A stretch of 64,000 nucleotides of DNA from Streptomyces sp. NBC_01298 (GCF_035978755.1 NZ_CP108414.1:2914001-2978000); one strand, 5' to 3'. Positions 10,001-18,057 are shown, counted from the first letter of the stretch. The notes: a model not told the origin generated them from the sequence alone. Made by a program: numbers and translations.

Positions 10001-10102
10001 TCGGCCGACGAACACCGGGCTGACAGATCGGGTCTCCACGCCGCCGAGCATCGCACAGAGGCCCTGCTCATCGGCACTGGATATCGGTGCGCTTCTCATC
10101 AC
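7001..10102 (-). CDS. LuxR-family regulator with N-terminal AAA ATPase (LAL type)
   Basis: Large ATP-binding transcriptional regulator of about 1033 residues. The N-terminus has a STAND-type ATPase with Walker A GGEAGVGKT and Walker B LVLEDLHWAD. A long TPR-like helical middle region follows. The C-terminus is a LuxR helix-turn-helix containing LTSRERDVLRLVAAG and TNRQIAEELFISPKTASVHV. LAL proteins activate metabolic or antibiotic genes after sensing a ligand or protein partner, and neither is identifiable here. The start could be the ATG at 10102, the ATG at 10051 or the GTG at 10039, none with a strong ribosome site. It lies downstream of a 54-residue gene on the same strand. Confidence 0.9.
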   Translation of the reverse strand: MMRSAPISSADEQGLCAMLGGVETRSVSPVFVGRADELAVLTDALTRAAGQEPQALLIGGEAGVGKTRLTEEFLSEADRRGAVVAVGGCVEIGAEGLPFAPFSTALRTLHRLLPDELAAAAVGQEDELARILPELGETPRGPHDEESTARLFELTARMLERLAADRTVVLVLEDLHWADTSTRHLLSYLFRALGSGRLVVVATYRADDVHRRHPLRPLLAELDRLRTVQRIELSRFNRAEVRRQLAGILASQPDEEFVESVFARSDGNAFFVEELVASRASGCVTGLTESLRDLLLVRVEVLPDAAQRVVRIVAEGGSTVEYPLLRAVTRLTEDELIEALRSAVGANILLATSDGDGYRFRHSLVREAVSDDLLPGERARVNRRYAEELEQDDSLIRAEERVIRLATYWYYANDAVKALPAVLAASVAARRRHAYSEQLRLLERAMELWEAVPEEVRAELRPADYTEVYPPCGCDPATTPLQRLDLLAEATVAARFGGERERALKLTKTALRLLEDGHDPLRAAWFWTERSRMIASLARGDGWEELARAQELVRGLPPSQVHADVLVRAASWGMLHKPGPDNLVAAERAVEYARMVGAEDTELNARITVGSLLVDAGDAERGLAEMYAVKNRAAGLGLAMLVARAHVNLTSHLESLGRSREAVELAEEGAELVKNSHLMDSEAYIRGNMAESLYSLGRWEEAATQARRTLTLVSSAAPRAAAVVRLSYLALARGELAEAAGQLTAARTHFGSHDGQPQHRIPLFRLAIGVAAAEGRIADVRSEVAAVIEHGFPLGIHRYAWPLLLAAASAEAEARGLPAAEAGREEALTVLRTAARRLATPVPVWNAHSEYLRAELLRAEARDTVADWTGVEAAVRPLERPYLLARAQYRLVEALLAAGGDREAAAALLQEAYATAEQLGARRIREDLALLARRARLPLTPVDAAARALLAPGADPVEALGLTSRERDVLRLVAAGHTNRQIAEELFISPKTASVHVSNILAKLGVASRGEAAALAHRLRLFGHVTQQPAGTR

Positions 10103-10132
10103 GTGCCGGTTCGGACGGTCTCGTGCCGCGGG

Positions 10133-10297
10133 TTACGCGGCGCGGGTGAACCGGCCGCGCTGCCCTCTCACCGACCCCACCGGTTCCTGGCTCCGGGAGA
10201 AGCGGCGGGCCTTCTTCGCTTCCCGGACCAGACGGTAGGCGTCGGCCTCGCGGATGAGGTCGGCGCGGCGGGCGGTGGCGATCTCGTACTCGAACAT
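10133..10297 (-). CDS. Conserved small basic protein, unknown function
   Basis: Fifty-four residues, beginning MFEYEIATARRADLIREAD and ending in a basic tail. It looks like a small family common in Streptomyces: an amphipathic Arg/Glu-rich helix with no membrane segment or cysteine. The ATG at 10297 is preferred over longer in-frame starts because CAGGGAGC lies seven bases upstream. It is 30 bp from the start of the LAL regulator on the same strand, so co-transcription is possible. I cannot assign a function. Confidence 0.7.
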   Translation of the reverse strand: MFEYEIATARRADLIREADAYRLVREAKKARRFSRSQEPVGSVRGQRGRFTRAA

Positions 10298-10410
10298 CTC
10301 GTGCTCCCTGGTTCGCGTTTCTCGGACACCTCGTTCGGTGTGATCCAAGATTCGCGCCCCAGGGGGTGCCGGCACATCGGGAGCATGCCGCATCTGTACG
10401 AGCCGGGGGT

Positions 10411-10449
10411 CCTTAGGCCGGGATTGGTGGTCCCTGAGGTGGCCTAAGG
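10411..10449. terminator. Nine-bp inverted repeat downstream of the 10518-11117 gene
   Basis: CCTTAGGCC (10411-10419) pairs perfectly with GGCCTAAGG (10441-10449) across a 21-nt loop. Further GGCCTAG copies lie at 10484 and around 10515. It could be a terminator for the membrane protein gene or an operator for the small gene starting at 10297. There is no clear T-tract. Confidence 0.4.
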
Positions 10450-10517
10450 CAGTACCTAGACGAGCCGCCGGGCAGGTGCGAACGGCCTAGGCGGACCGCC
10501 CGGAGGCGGTGGACGGC

Positions 10518-11117
10518 CTAGACGGCGGGGGCCGTCGGGAGGGCGAGGAGATACATGAACGCGAAGGCGACGACGCCGATGGCGGCGACGACGACGGCGG
10601 CCCAGGAGACGGAGCGGACCCAGGCGGGGAGGGTGCGGCCGGGGGCGCCGAAGGCCGGACGGGCCAGCACGAAGACGGCGATGAGCAGCGCGATCGTCGA
10701 CAGGACGCCGTTGGCCAGGGCGGTCATGTGCCAGGCGTTGCCGTACAGCGCCTCGATCTTGGCCTCGGTGGTGGTGGCGTTGGCGGAGCTGATCTGGCCC
10801 TTGAGGGTCTCGCGCTCGGCTATGACGCGGGAGGTCCAGCTGCCGCTGAGGGCGATCAGGCCGAGACCGGCGGCGACGATCGCGGAGGCACCGGAGGCGA
10901 CACCACTGCTCTGCTGCTCCTCGGCCGCGGCGTCGAGCTCGTCGAACTCACCGTCCTCCGCGGTGAGGTCCGAGGTGGGGTCCTCGACCTGGGCCTCGTC
11001 GGTGGTGGTGATGTCCGCGGCGGCCGGGGCGGTCGTCTCCTCGGTGGCGGCCTTCTTCAGGTCGGCCGGGGAGTCCGCCTCGGGAGCGGTCGGGGCGGGG
11101 GTCTTGGTGGTGTCCAT
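10518..11117 (-). CDS. Membrane protein with acidic Thr/Ala-rich N-terminus
   Basis: About 199 residues. Residues 1-75 are hydrophilic, rich in Thr, Ala, Glu and Asp and probably disordered. Three hydrophobic segments follow, roughly 77-95, 130-150 and 165-190, with a short loop between the first two. It looks like an integral membrane protein with a cytoplasmic acidic tail. I do not recognise a family. The start is the ATG at 11117; the open frame upstream is Arg/Pro-rich shadow. It sits between a GNAT gene and the small basic protein gene, all on the minus strand. Confidence 0.75.
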   Translation of the reverse strand: MDTTKTPAPTAPEADSPADLKKAATEETTAPAAADITTTDEAQVEDPTSDLTAEDGEFDELDAAAEEQQSSGVASGASAIVAAGLGLIALSGSWTSRVIAERETLKGQISSANATTTEAKIEALYGNAWHMTALANGVLSTIALLIAVFVLARPAFGAPGRTLPAWVRSVSWAAVVVAAIGVVAFAFMYLLALPTAPAV

Positions 11118-11177
11118 GCGGGGCACCGTAGGCGGCTTTTCTGAGAGGTTCCTGAGAATCCGGCCGGGCGGCGTGCG

Positions 11178-11224
11178 GCGCCGCGCCCCGGCCCCGCGAC
11201 GGACTCGGGGCGGGGCGGCGGCGC
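11178..11224 (-). terminator. GC-rich hairpin downstream of the 11257 GNAT gene
   Basis: The 19-nt arms 11178-11196 and 11206-11224 are nearly complementary, with loop CGACGGACT, just past the stop of the acetyltransferase gene. There is no U-tract, as is usual in Streptomyces. Confidence 0.5.
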
Positions 11225-11256
11225 ACGGGCGCCGGGGGTGCCTGCGCCGGGGCTGC

Positions 11257-11811
11257 CTACGCGGAGCGGGCCGCGGACCACTCGTGGGCGAGGAGCGCCC
11301 AGACCTCGGTGTCCTGGCGGACGCCCCGGTGCAGGTGGTTCTGGCGCAGGACGCCCTCACGGGTCATGCCGAGGCGCTCGGCCACGGCCAGGCTCTTCTT
11401 GTTGCCGGAGGCTGCGTGCCATTCGACGCGGTGCATGCCGCGCTCGCCGAAGGCGTAGTCGATCAGGACCCGGCAGGCCTTGGTCACCAGGCCGCGGCCG
11501 GCCGCGGCGGGCTCCAGCCAGCAGCCGATCTCACAGTTGCCCGTGCCCGCGTCGAACGCCGGGAAGAGCACCCCGCCCACGAGGGTGCCTTCGACGCGGA
11601 TCCCGAAGAACCGCGCGCCGTCCTCCCCCGCCGTGAGCGCGTACTTGGCCAGCAGGGCCCGGGCGGACTCCAGGTCGGCGGACCGGTCGGGGAAGCCGAC
11701 GTACTGGCCGATGAACTCGCGTCCGCGTTCGATGTGGGCGAAGAACTCCTCCGCGTGCCGGGCTTCCAGCGGGAACAGCTGGGCGTCGTCGGCGAGGTCT
11801 ATCGAGAACAT
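11257..11811 (-). CDS. GNAT N-acetyltransferase (RimJ/RimL-like)
   Basis: 184 residues, typical of RimJ/RimL-type acetyltransferases that use acetyl-CoA to modify protein N-termini or small molecules. The acetyl-CoA binding region appears as GCWLEPAAAGRGLVTKA, and the conserved HRVEWHAASGNKKSLAVAERLG beta-alpha segment carries the late GNAT motifs. The start is the ATG at 11811. It is 39 bp downstream of the MMPL transporter gene on the same strand, so the two may be co-transcribed. The substrate cannot be predicted. Confidence 0.88.
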   Translation of the reverse strand: MFSIDLADDAQLFPLEARHAEEFFAHIERGREFIGQYVGFPDRSADLESARALLAKYALTAGEDGARFFGIRVEGTLVGGVLFPAFDAGTGNCEIGCWLEPAAAGRGLVTKACRVLIDYAFGERGMHRVEWHAASGNKKSLAVAERLGMTREGVLRQNHLHRGVRQDTEVWALLAHEWSAARSA

Positions 11812-11850
11812 GCGCGTTCTTCCTTGGATATCGAGCGGCGGATGGCCGGA

Positions 11851-14100
11851 TCACCGGGAGCTGGTCGCGGGCTCGGCCGCTTCCTCGCTCGTGGCGGGGT
11901 CCGCGCCGGGCCGTTGCAGGGGAAGTTTCGCATGCGGACGGCGCTCGGGGGGCTCGATGCTGATCTTCGGGAGCCGGCGGTCCAGCCAGGCAGGCAGCCA
12001 CCAGTTGGCTCCGCCGAGCAGGTGCATCAGGGCCGGTACGAGGAGGGTCCGCAGGACGAAGGCGTCGAGGGCGACGGCCGCGGCGAGCGCGATGCCGAAC
12101 ATGGCGATGAGCCGGTCTCCGCTGAGCACGAAGGCCAGAAAGACGGAGATCATGATGACGGCCGCCGAGTTGATCACCCGGCTGGTCTCGGCGAGGCCGA
12201 CGCGCACCGCCCGCCTGTTGTCCCCCGTCTCCAGCCACTCCTCGTACATCCGGCTGACGAGGAAGACCTGGTAGTCCATCGACAGCCCGAAGAGCACCGA
12301 GACCATGATCACCGGAAGGAAGGGCTCGATCGGCCCTGCGCTGCCCAGCCCGAGCGGTTCGCTGCCCCAGCCCCACTGGAAGATCGCGACGACGACTCCG
12401 AAGGAGGAGGCGACGGCGGCGACGTTCATGGCGGCGGCCTTGACCGGGATGCCGATGGAGCGGAAGGCCAGCAGCAGGAGCACGCAGCCGAGGGCGATGA
12501 CCACGCCGACGAAGAGCGGCAGTTTGCCGACGATGACCTCGGCGAAGTCGTCGTAGCCGGCGGTCACGCCGCCGACGTGGACCTGGAGGGCGCCGTCCTG
12601 GCCGGCGCGCGGGATGACGTCCTCCCGCAGCCTGTCGACCAGCTCGCTCGTGGCCCGGGACTGCGGGGAGGAGTCCGGTACGACGGTGACGACGGCGGTG
12701 TCGCCGCCGCGGTTGAAGACGGCCGGTCCGGCGGCTGCCACGCCTCTGGTCGTACGGAGCGACTCGGTCAGCGCCTCCACCGCGACCCGGTCGCCGGGCC
12801 CGCCGAGGCGGGCGACCACGGTCAGCGGGCCGTTCATCCCCGGGCCGAAGCCCTCCGCGAGCAGGTCGTAGGCCTTGCGGGTGGTGGAGGTGGCCGGGTT
12901 GTTGCCCTGGTCGGAGGTGCCGAGGTGGAGGGAGAGCGTGGGCAGCGCCAGCACCACCATGACCGCCGCGGCCACCAGGCCGAGCAGCTTCGGGTGCCGC
13001 TCGACGAAGGCCGACCAGCGGGCGGCGAAGCCGGTGACCGTGTCGGGCCGCGGGCCCTCGGCGGCGAGCTTGCGCCGCTCGCGGCGGGACAGCGCGCGCA
13101 TGCCGATGTAAGAGAGGAGCGCGGGCAGCAGGGTCACCGAGGCGGCGACGGTCAGCACCACGGTGAGGGAGGCGGCGATGGCGACGCCGTCCAGGAAGTT
13201 CAGCCGGAGCACCAGCATGCCGAGCAGCGCGATGCAGACGGTGGCCCCTGCGAAGACCACGGCCCGGCCGGTGGTGGCGACGGCGCTCTCGGCGGCTTCC
13301 GCGACCGGGAGCCCGCGCTTGAGGCCCTTGCGGTGGCGGGTGACGATGAACAGCGCGTAGTCGATGCCCACCCCGAGGCCCACGAGGGTGCCGAGCATCG
13401 GGGCGAAGTCGGCGACCGGCATCGCGTGGCCGAGGAGGGTGATGCCGAAGTAGGAGGTGCCCACGCTGACCAGGGCGGTCGCGATGGGCAACAGGCTGGC
13501 GGCCAGGGAACCGAAGGCCAGGAACAGCACCACCGCGGCGATGGCCACGCCGATGACCTCGGCGAGGTGCGCGGAGGGGGCTTCGGTGAGGCCGATGGCG
13601 CGCCCGCCGAGCTCGACCCGGAGTCCGTCGGCCTGTGTGGCCGGGTTCCGCGCGGCGTCGACGACGGCCTTCGCCTCGCCCTTGGGCACCGAGTCGGCCT
13701 GCCGGTCGAAGGTGACCACGGCGTAGGCGGTACGGCCGTCGGGGCTGATCCGGGCCGCGCTGTCGCCGCCGGGACCATAGGGGCCGGCGACCGATCCGAC
13801 ACCGGGCAGCCCGGCTATGGAGTCCAGGGCCCGCGCCATGCGCTCCCGCACGGCCGGCGTCCGTACGCTCTGCCCCTCCGGGGTCCGCCACACGATGGTG
13901 TCGGCGTCGCCGCCCTGCCCGGGGAAGCCCTCCCGCAGCAGGGCGTGCGCCTTGGCGGACTCGGTGCCGGGGACCTCGTAGTCGTTGGAGAAGGCCGTCC
14001 CGGCGCCGACCGCGGCGGCGGCGGCCGCGCCGAAGGCGAGGAGCCAGAGCAGGACGGCGGCGAGTCGGTGCCGCATGCACCAGCGTGCGAGGGCTGACAA
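11851..14100 (-). CDS. MMPL family RND-type exporter
   Basis: 749 residues with two repeats. Each has one N-terminal membrane helix, a large extracytoplasmic loop (about 40-180 and 390-530) and a bundle of about five helices, the layout of actinobacterial MMPL transporters. MMPL proteins export lipids, siderophores or antibiotics using the proton gradient. GLGVGIDYALFIVTRHR and FGLSMDYQVFLVSRMYEEW carry the conserved Asp-Tyr pairs associated with proton relay. The start is the ATG at 14100. Upstream is a small inverted repeat (ACGATC at 14195-14200, GATCGT at 14213-14218) that may be a regulator site. The exported substrate is unknown. Confidence 0.92.
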   Translation of the reverse strand: MSALARWCMRHRLAAVLLWLLAFGAAAAAAVGAGTAFSNDYEVPGTESAKAHALLREGFPGQGGDADTIVWRTPEGQSVRTPAVRERMARALDSIAGLPGVGSVAGPYGPGGDSAARISPDGRTAYAVVTFDRQADSVPKGEAKAVVDAARNPATQADGLRVELGGRAIGLTEAPSAHLAEVIGVAIAAVVLFLAFGSLAASLLPIATALVSVGTSYFGITLLGHAMPVADFAPMLGTLVGLGVGIDYALFIVTRHRKGLKRGLPVAEAAESAVATTGRAVVFAGATVCIALLGMLVLRLNFLDGVAIAASLTVVLTVAASVTLLPALLSYIGMRALSRRERRKLAAEGPRPDTVTGFAARWSAFVERHPKLLGLVAAAVMVVLALPTLSLHLGTSDQGNNPATSTTRKAYDLLAEGFGPGMNGPLTVVARLGGPGDRVAVEALTESLRTTRGVAAAGPAVFNRGGDTAVVTVVPDSSPQSRATSELVDRLREDVIPRAGQDGALQVHVGGVTAGYDDFAEVIVGKLPLFVGVVIALGCVLLLLAFRSIGIPVKAAAMNVAAVASSFGVVVAIFQWGWGSEPLGLGSAGPIEPFLPVIMVSVLFGLSMDYQVFLVSRMYEEWLETGDNRRAVRVGLAETSRVINSAAVIMISVFLAFVLSGDRLIAMFGIALAAAVALDAFVLRTLLVPALMHLLGGANWWLPAWLDRRLPKISIEPPERRPHAKLPLQRPGADPATSEEAAEPATSSR

Positions 14101-14271
14101 CGGACGGGCTCCCTGGTGGTTCGGATCCTTACCGGGGAACGGCCCGTCGGAAAGAACGCGTGAACACTGAAACTGAACGCTGGTCTACACCTTCACGATC
14201 GCAGCGTCGTGTGATCGTTGGCGGCCATCGTGGGCAGGGTCACAGGCCTTCGGGCAGGTCCGGGACCATGG

Positions 14272-14799
14272 TCACACGGGGTTCGGAGCGGAGGTCCGGC
14301 CGGACTGGTCGTCGGGGTGGTCTGCGGACCTGTCGTCCGGGTGGCCCGCGGACCTGTCGTCCGGGTCGCGGGCGGGCTCCTCGTCGGTGCGGTAGCCCGG
14401 CAGCGAGGGCCAGCGCACGGTGAGCACCACCGAGTCCTCCTCCGCGTACCAGGAGTGGTCGACTCCGCGTCCCCACACGACGTAGTCCCCCTGTTCGGCC
14501 AGTACGACGCTCCGGCCGGGGAACTCCAGCCGGAACCGGCCGCTGATCAGTACCTGCAACGCCGTACGGGACTCCCCGCGCACCCAGCTCGCCCGCTCCT
14601 CGCCCCGGGGGTGGACGCCCCACTTGATCTCCACGTCCTCGCTGTGGCGGGGATCGCCGGGCTCCCTGAAGTGCCCCAGCAGCCAGCCCCGGTCGACGGC
14701 GGCGTCGGGGGCGGCCTTGCCGGTGTAGACGGTGGGGTGGGCGGGGCGGGTGGGGCGGGTGGGGTCCGCGGGGTGCGTCGGGTGCCTGGGGTCGCTCAC
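14272..14799 (-). CDS. Cupin-fold protein with repeat-rich termini
   Basis: About 175 residues. The central part (roughly 45-140) reads as a beta-barrel cupin: HPRGEERASWVRGE, TALQVLISGRFRLEFPG and GDYVVWGRGVDHSWYAEEDS. Similar proteins have at times been labelled signal peptidase I, which this sequence does not support. The N-terminus has PTHP/PTRP repeats and the C-terminus three imperfect Asp/His-rich repeats (DPDDRSAGH, PDDRSADH, PDDQSG), mirrored by a DNA repeat around 14303-14375. The start is tentatively the GTG at 14799, with no good ribosome site. It is divergent from the GNAT gene at 14854. Confidence 0.7.
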   Translation of the reverse strand: MSDPRHPTHPADPTRPTRPAHPTVYTGKAAPDAAVDRGWLLGHFREPGDPRHSEDVEIKWGVHPRGEERASWVRGESRTALQVLISGRFRLEFPGRSVVLAEQGDYVVWGRGVDHSWYAEEDSVVLTVRWPSLPGYRTDEEPARDPDDRSAGHPDDRSADHPDDQSGRTSAPNPV

Positions 14800-14853
14800 G
14801 GGGGTGAGGTTAATGCAGTTGTCGGACCCGTCGGCGGCTGGTGAGCTGGCCGG

Positions 14854-15675
14854 ATGACGATGGATCCAGAGGACTTGCGAGAAGTGCGCGCCGAGTTCGA
14901 CTCCGTGGTGCGCCGGGACGCCCGGCCGGACACCAGTGACGCGCGCGTGGAGCGGGCGGGCCCGGTCGTACGGCAGATCGCGCCCGGCCCCGGCGGGAGC
15001 ATGGTGCTCTGGTCGGACCTCGACGAGCACACGGCGGATGCGGCGATCTCGGAGCAGGTGGCGTTCTTCACCGCGCTGGCCGCCCGGGGCGAGGTCCCGT
15101 CGGCGGAGTTCGAGTGGAAGCTGTACGGCCACGACCGCCCCGCGGACCTCGGGGACCGGCTGCGCGCGGCCGGCTTCGTGGCGGAGCCCGAGGAAACCGT
15201 GCTGGTGGCTCGGGTGGCGGATCTCGCCGCCCTGTCGGTGGAGCCGCCGGAAGGGATCGCGCTGCGGGTGGTGACCGACGAGGCCGGCGTGGACCTGATG
15301 CTGGAGGCCCACCGCCGGGCCTTCGGCTCGGACCGCCCGCGCATCAGGGACCTGATGCTGAACCTGCTCAGGGACGAGCCGGATACGATCGAAGCCGTCG
15401 TCGCGATGGCGGGCGACACCCCGGTGAGCGCGGCCCGGATGGAGATGCGCCCGGGGAGCCCCTTCGCCGGCCTGTGGGGCGGCGGCACGGTCCCGGAATG
15501 GCGGGGCCGCGGCATCTACCGCCTCCTGGTGGCCCACCGCGCCCGCGTGGCGGCGGACCGGGGCATCCGCTACCTCCAGGTCGACGCCTCGCAGGACAGC
15601 CGCCCGATCCTGGAACGGCTGGGCTTCGGCGTCCTGGGAGTGACGGTGCCCTGGATCTGGGAGGGGAAGGAGTAG
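14854..15675 (+). CDS. GNAT family N-acetyltransferase
   Basis: 273 residues. The C-terminal half (about 140-270) is a GNAT domain, with the acetyl-CoA binding loop in PEWRGRGIYRLLVAHRARVA followed by YLQVDASQDSRPILERLGF. The N-terminal half may be a second, degenerate GNAT repeat or a substrate domain. The ATG at 14854 is used; the more N-terminal candidates are out of frame. It is an isolated gene between the divergent cupin-like gene and the convergent dienelactone hydrolase. The acceptor substrate is not predictable. Confidence 0.88.
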   Translation: MTMDPEDLREVRAEFDSVVRRDARPDTSDARVERAGPVVRQIAPGPGGSMVLWSDLDEHTADAAISEQVAFFTALAARGEVPSAEFEWKLYGHDRPADLGDRLRAAGFVAEPEETVLVARVADLAALSVEPPEGIALRVVTDEAGVDLMLEAHRRAFGSDRPRIRDLMLNLLRDEPDTIEAVVAMAGDTPVSAARMEMRPGSPFAGLWGGGTVPEWRGRGIYRLLVAHRARVAADRGIRYLQVDASQDSRPILERLGFGVLGVTVPWIWEGKE

Positions 15676-15715
15676 GGCCGGCCGCCGCTTCAGCCCTGGT
15701 GTGCGGGCTGGAGCC

Positions 15716-16450
15716 TCAGCTGTCGGCCAGGGTGCGGTCCAGGAGGGGGAGCAGTCGATCCCAGTGGCGCTTCAGCCCGGAGGCGCTGAAAGCGTCGGTG
15801 TCGGACATGGTGAAGCTGTGGATGGTGCCGGGGTAGATCTCGGAGGTGTGGCCGACGCCTGCCGCGTCCAGGGCCTGGTTGAGCTCGCCGAGGGCCGCGG
15901 GTGTCATATCGCCTTCGGCGTGGCCGAGGTGGACCTGGGCGGTGAGCTTGGAGAAGAGGTCGGCCCCGTCGACACCCACGGGGCCGTGGAACGCGGCGAC
16001 GGCCGCCACCTGGTTTGGGTGGGCCGCGGCGGTACGCATCGCATAGAGGCCGCCTATGCAGTAGCCGGTCACCGCGACCGGTCCGGCGCCGACCTCGGGC
16101 CGGGTGGCGAGGAAGCCGAGGTAGGCGTCGGCGTCGCTCAGGACACGCTCGGCGGTGTGCGCCTCGATCAGGGGCATCAACTGGCCGAAGACCGCCGGTC
16201 GGACCTCTTCTCCGATGTGCTCGGGAAGCTCGAGCACCGGTGCCGGACCGTGCCGGTAGAAGGAATTGGGGACGAGCACGTAGTAGCCGTGCCCGGCCAG
16301 TTCGCGGGCCATCGCCCGCACCACGGGCCGGATGCCGAAGCCGTCCGCGTACATCAGCACCCCTGGGTGCCGCTCGCTGTGGTCGGGGAAGGCGGCGAAG
16401 GCGTCGGCCTGGCCGTCCGGGGTGGGAATCCGCAGTGTCTCGGTGCGCAT
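15716..16450 (-). CDS. Dienelactone hydrolase family protein
   Basis: 244-residue alpha/beta hydrolase of the dienelactone hydrolase family, which hydrolyses lactone or ester bonds in the cytoplasm. The nucleophile is Cys in GYCIGGLYA and the catalytic His is in PGTIHSFTM, with an Asp expected before it. The N-terminus matches the family: a beta strand, then HPGVLMYADGFGI. The start is the ATG at 16450. An imperfect palindrome just upstream (16461-16497) may be the operator of an unlinked regulator. The real substrate is unknown. Confidence 0.9.
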   Translation of the reverse strand: MRTETLRIPTPDGQADAFAAFPDHSERHPGVLMYADGFGIRPVVRAMARELAGHGYYVLVPNSFYRHGPAPVLELPEHIGEEVRPAVFGQLMPLIEAHTAERVLSDADAYLGFLATRPEVGAGPVAVTGYCIGGLYAMRTAAAHPNQVAAVAAFHGPVGVDGADLFSKLTAQVHLGHAEGDMTPAALGELNQALDAAGVGHTSEIYPGTIHSFTMSDTDAFSASGLKRHWDRLLPLLDRTLADS

Positions 16451-16460
16451 GAATGCTCCT

Positions 16461-16497
16461 GTCGTGGTTGATGTACAGAACCTGTGATCAACACGAC
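16461..16497. promoter_or_regulatory. Imperfect palindrome upstream of the dienelactone hydrolase gene
   Basis: GTCGTGGTTGATGTACAG (16461-16478) and CTGTGATCAACACGAC (16482-16497) are inverted repeats apart from two single-base bulges. It begins 11 bp upstream of the start codon, a position suited to a repressor operator or a 5'-UTR hairpin. Confidence 0.45.
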
Positions 16498-16667
16498 GAA
16501 GGCGGAGCCCGCGCGGCAGCGCGAGAACTCCGATCCGACAGCGGGCCCGAACCGGCCCGTACGGCGCTCAGAAGAGCCCCGGGTCACCGATCCGTGTGTG
16601 GCGCGAGGCCGTCCCGGTATTCATAGCCGGACAGCGTAGCCCACCGGATCCGGGCCCCCTGTCCCCT

Positions 16668-17972
16668 TTACGCCGCCAGGTCGATCCCCCTGCGCGTCAG
16701 CTTCAGCGTGTACACCGTGTCCCTGCTGAGCAGGCGGCTCACGCCCGTCGCCAGGGCCACCGCCAGCATGAAGGGGGCGATCAGGCCGTACTCGCCGGTG
16801 AGTTCCACCATGATGGCCACCGCCGTGATCGGGGCCCGTGCGCTGCCCGCGAACACCGCCGCCATGCCGACCAGCGCGAAGGCGGGCACGTCCGCCGGGG
16901 AGGTCACCAGGCCGAACGCCGCGCCGAGGGTGGCTCCGATGAAGAGGGACGGGGCGAAGACCCCGCCCGAGCCGCCGATGCCCATCGTGGTGCTCGTCGC
17001 CAGGATCTTGCCCAGCATCAGGAGCAGCAGCAGGCCCAGGGCGTACTTCCCGTGGACCGCGCCCTCCAGGACGGGGTAGCCGACTCCGTACATCTGGGGC
17101 AGCGCCAGCAGGATCAGGCCGAGCAGCAGCCCGCCCACCGCCGGGCGCAGCCATTCCGGGCCGCGCCACAGCCGGTCGCACAGGTCCTCGGCCACGTACA
17201 GGAAGCGCGTGAAGCCGATTCCGACGGTGCCGGCGAGGATTCCGAGGGCGGCGAAGAGCAGGTACTGCCCGGGGTGGTCCACGTGCATCGCTTCCAGGAC
17301 CAGGAACGGCCGGTCGCCGAAGACCGCGCGGGCGATGGCGCAGGCCGTGACGGAGGCGAGGGCGAGGTACCCGAAGGTGCGGGAGGTCCAGCGGCGGAGG
17401 ATGAGCTCCATGGCGAATACGACGCCCGCGAGCGGTGCGTTGAAGGTGGCCGCGATGCCGCCGGCCGCGCCGCAGGCGAGGAGCAGTGTGGTGTGCTCCT
17501 CGTCGGACTTCAGCAGGCGTCCGAGGGTGGAGCCGAGTGCGGCGCCGATCTGGACGATGGGGCCCTCGCGGCCGACGGAGCCGCCGCCGCCGATGCAGAG
17601 GGCGGAGGCGAGGGATTTGACGGCGGCGACGCGGCCCTTGATCCGCCCGCCGTTGTGGGCGACGGCCAGCATGACTTCGGGGACCCCGTGCCCGCGGGCC
17701 TCGCGGGCGTAGCGGTGGACGAGCGGGCCGTAGACGAGGCCGGCGACGACGGGGGCGAGCAGCACGAAGTACGGGCCGAGGAAGCGAGCGCCGGGGTTGG
17801 CCGCGTGGCCGGCGCCCGCGTAGTCGGCGTGGCCGGAGAGCAGTTCCGTCGCCCCGATCACCATCCACCGGAAGAGCACGGCTCCGACGCCCGCTCCGAT
17901 GCCGATGAGCAGCACGGGGCCGAGGGCCTTCAGGTGGGAGATATGGGTGATGTGGGTACGGCTTGGCGGCAT
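16668..17972 (-). CDS. ClC family chloride channel/antiporter
   Basis: 434 residues with the many membrane segments of a ClC protein and no CBS domains. The gating-glutamate motif is GSVGREGP, and the second pore motif GSGGVFAPSLF is clear. The first anion-coordinating motif reads GHGVPE instead of GSGIPE, so the usual central Ser is replaced. ClC proteins move chloride as channels or as chloride/proton exchangers. The start is the ATG at 17972 with no ribosome site; a TAAATT element lies at -12 to -7 from that A, suggesting a leaderless mRNA. It is divergent from the DinB-like gene. Confidence 0.92.
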   Translation of the reverse strand: MPPSRTHITHISHLKALGPVLLIGIGAGVGAVLFRWMVIGATELLSGHADYAGAGHAANPGARFLGPYFVLLAPVVAGLVYGPLVHRYAREARGHGVPEVMLAVAHNGGRIKGRVAAVKSLASALCIGGGGSVGREGPIVQIGAALGSTLGRLLKSDEEHTTLLLACGAAGGIAATFNAPLAGVVFAMELILRRWTSRTFGYLALASVTACAIARAVFGDRPFLVLEAMHVDHPGQYLLFAALGILAGTVGIGFTRFLYVAEDLCDRLWRGPEWLRPAVGGLLLGLILLALPQMYGVGYPVLEGAVHGKYALGLLLLLMLGKILATSTTMGIGGSGGVFAPSLFIGATLGAAFGLVTSPADVPAFALVGMAAVFAGSARAPITAVAIMVELTGEYGLIAPFMLAVALATGVSRLLSRDTVYTLKLTRRGIDLAA

Positions 17973-17973
17973 A

Positions 17974-17990
17974 TGTTCAATTTAGGAACA
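17974..17990 (-). promoter_or_regulatory. Putative leaderless promoter and palindrome at the ClC gene start
   Basis: On the minus strand TAAATT (plus coordinates 17979-17984) is placed as a -10 box for transcription beginning at the ATG itself. It is flanked by TGTTC and GAACA (17974-17978, 17986-17990), a palindrome that could bind a regulator. The whole patch is A+T-rich against its surroundings. No good -35 is seen. Confidence 0.4.
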
Positions 17991-18057
17991 AAAAACGGAA
18001 CACGGTAGGGGCGAACGCCCTTCCACCCCCCGGGACCAACGGGGCAAGATCTCAGCC

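Noticed and set aside
7052-10447. Plus-strand open frame across the LAL regulator
   Set aside because: The complementary frame contains clear Walker and LuxR motifs. The plus frame is Gly/Arg/Asp-rich with no domain.
14303-14375. Repeat in the cupin-like gene as a mobile element
   Set aside because: It lies within the reading frame, keeps the frame and has no inverted ends or transposase.
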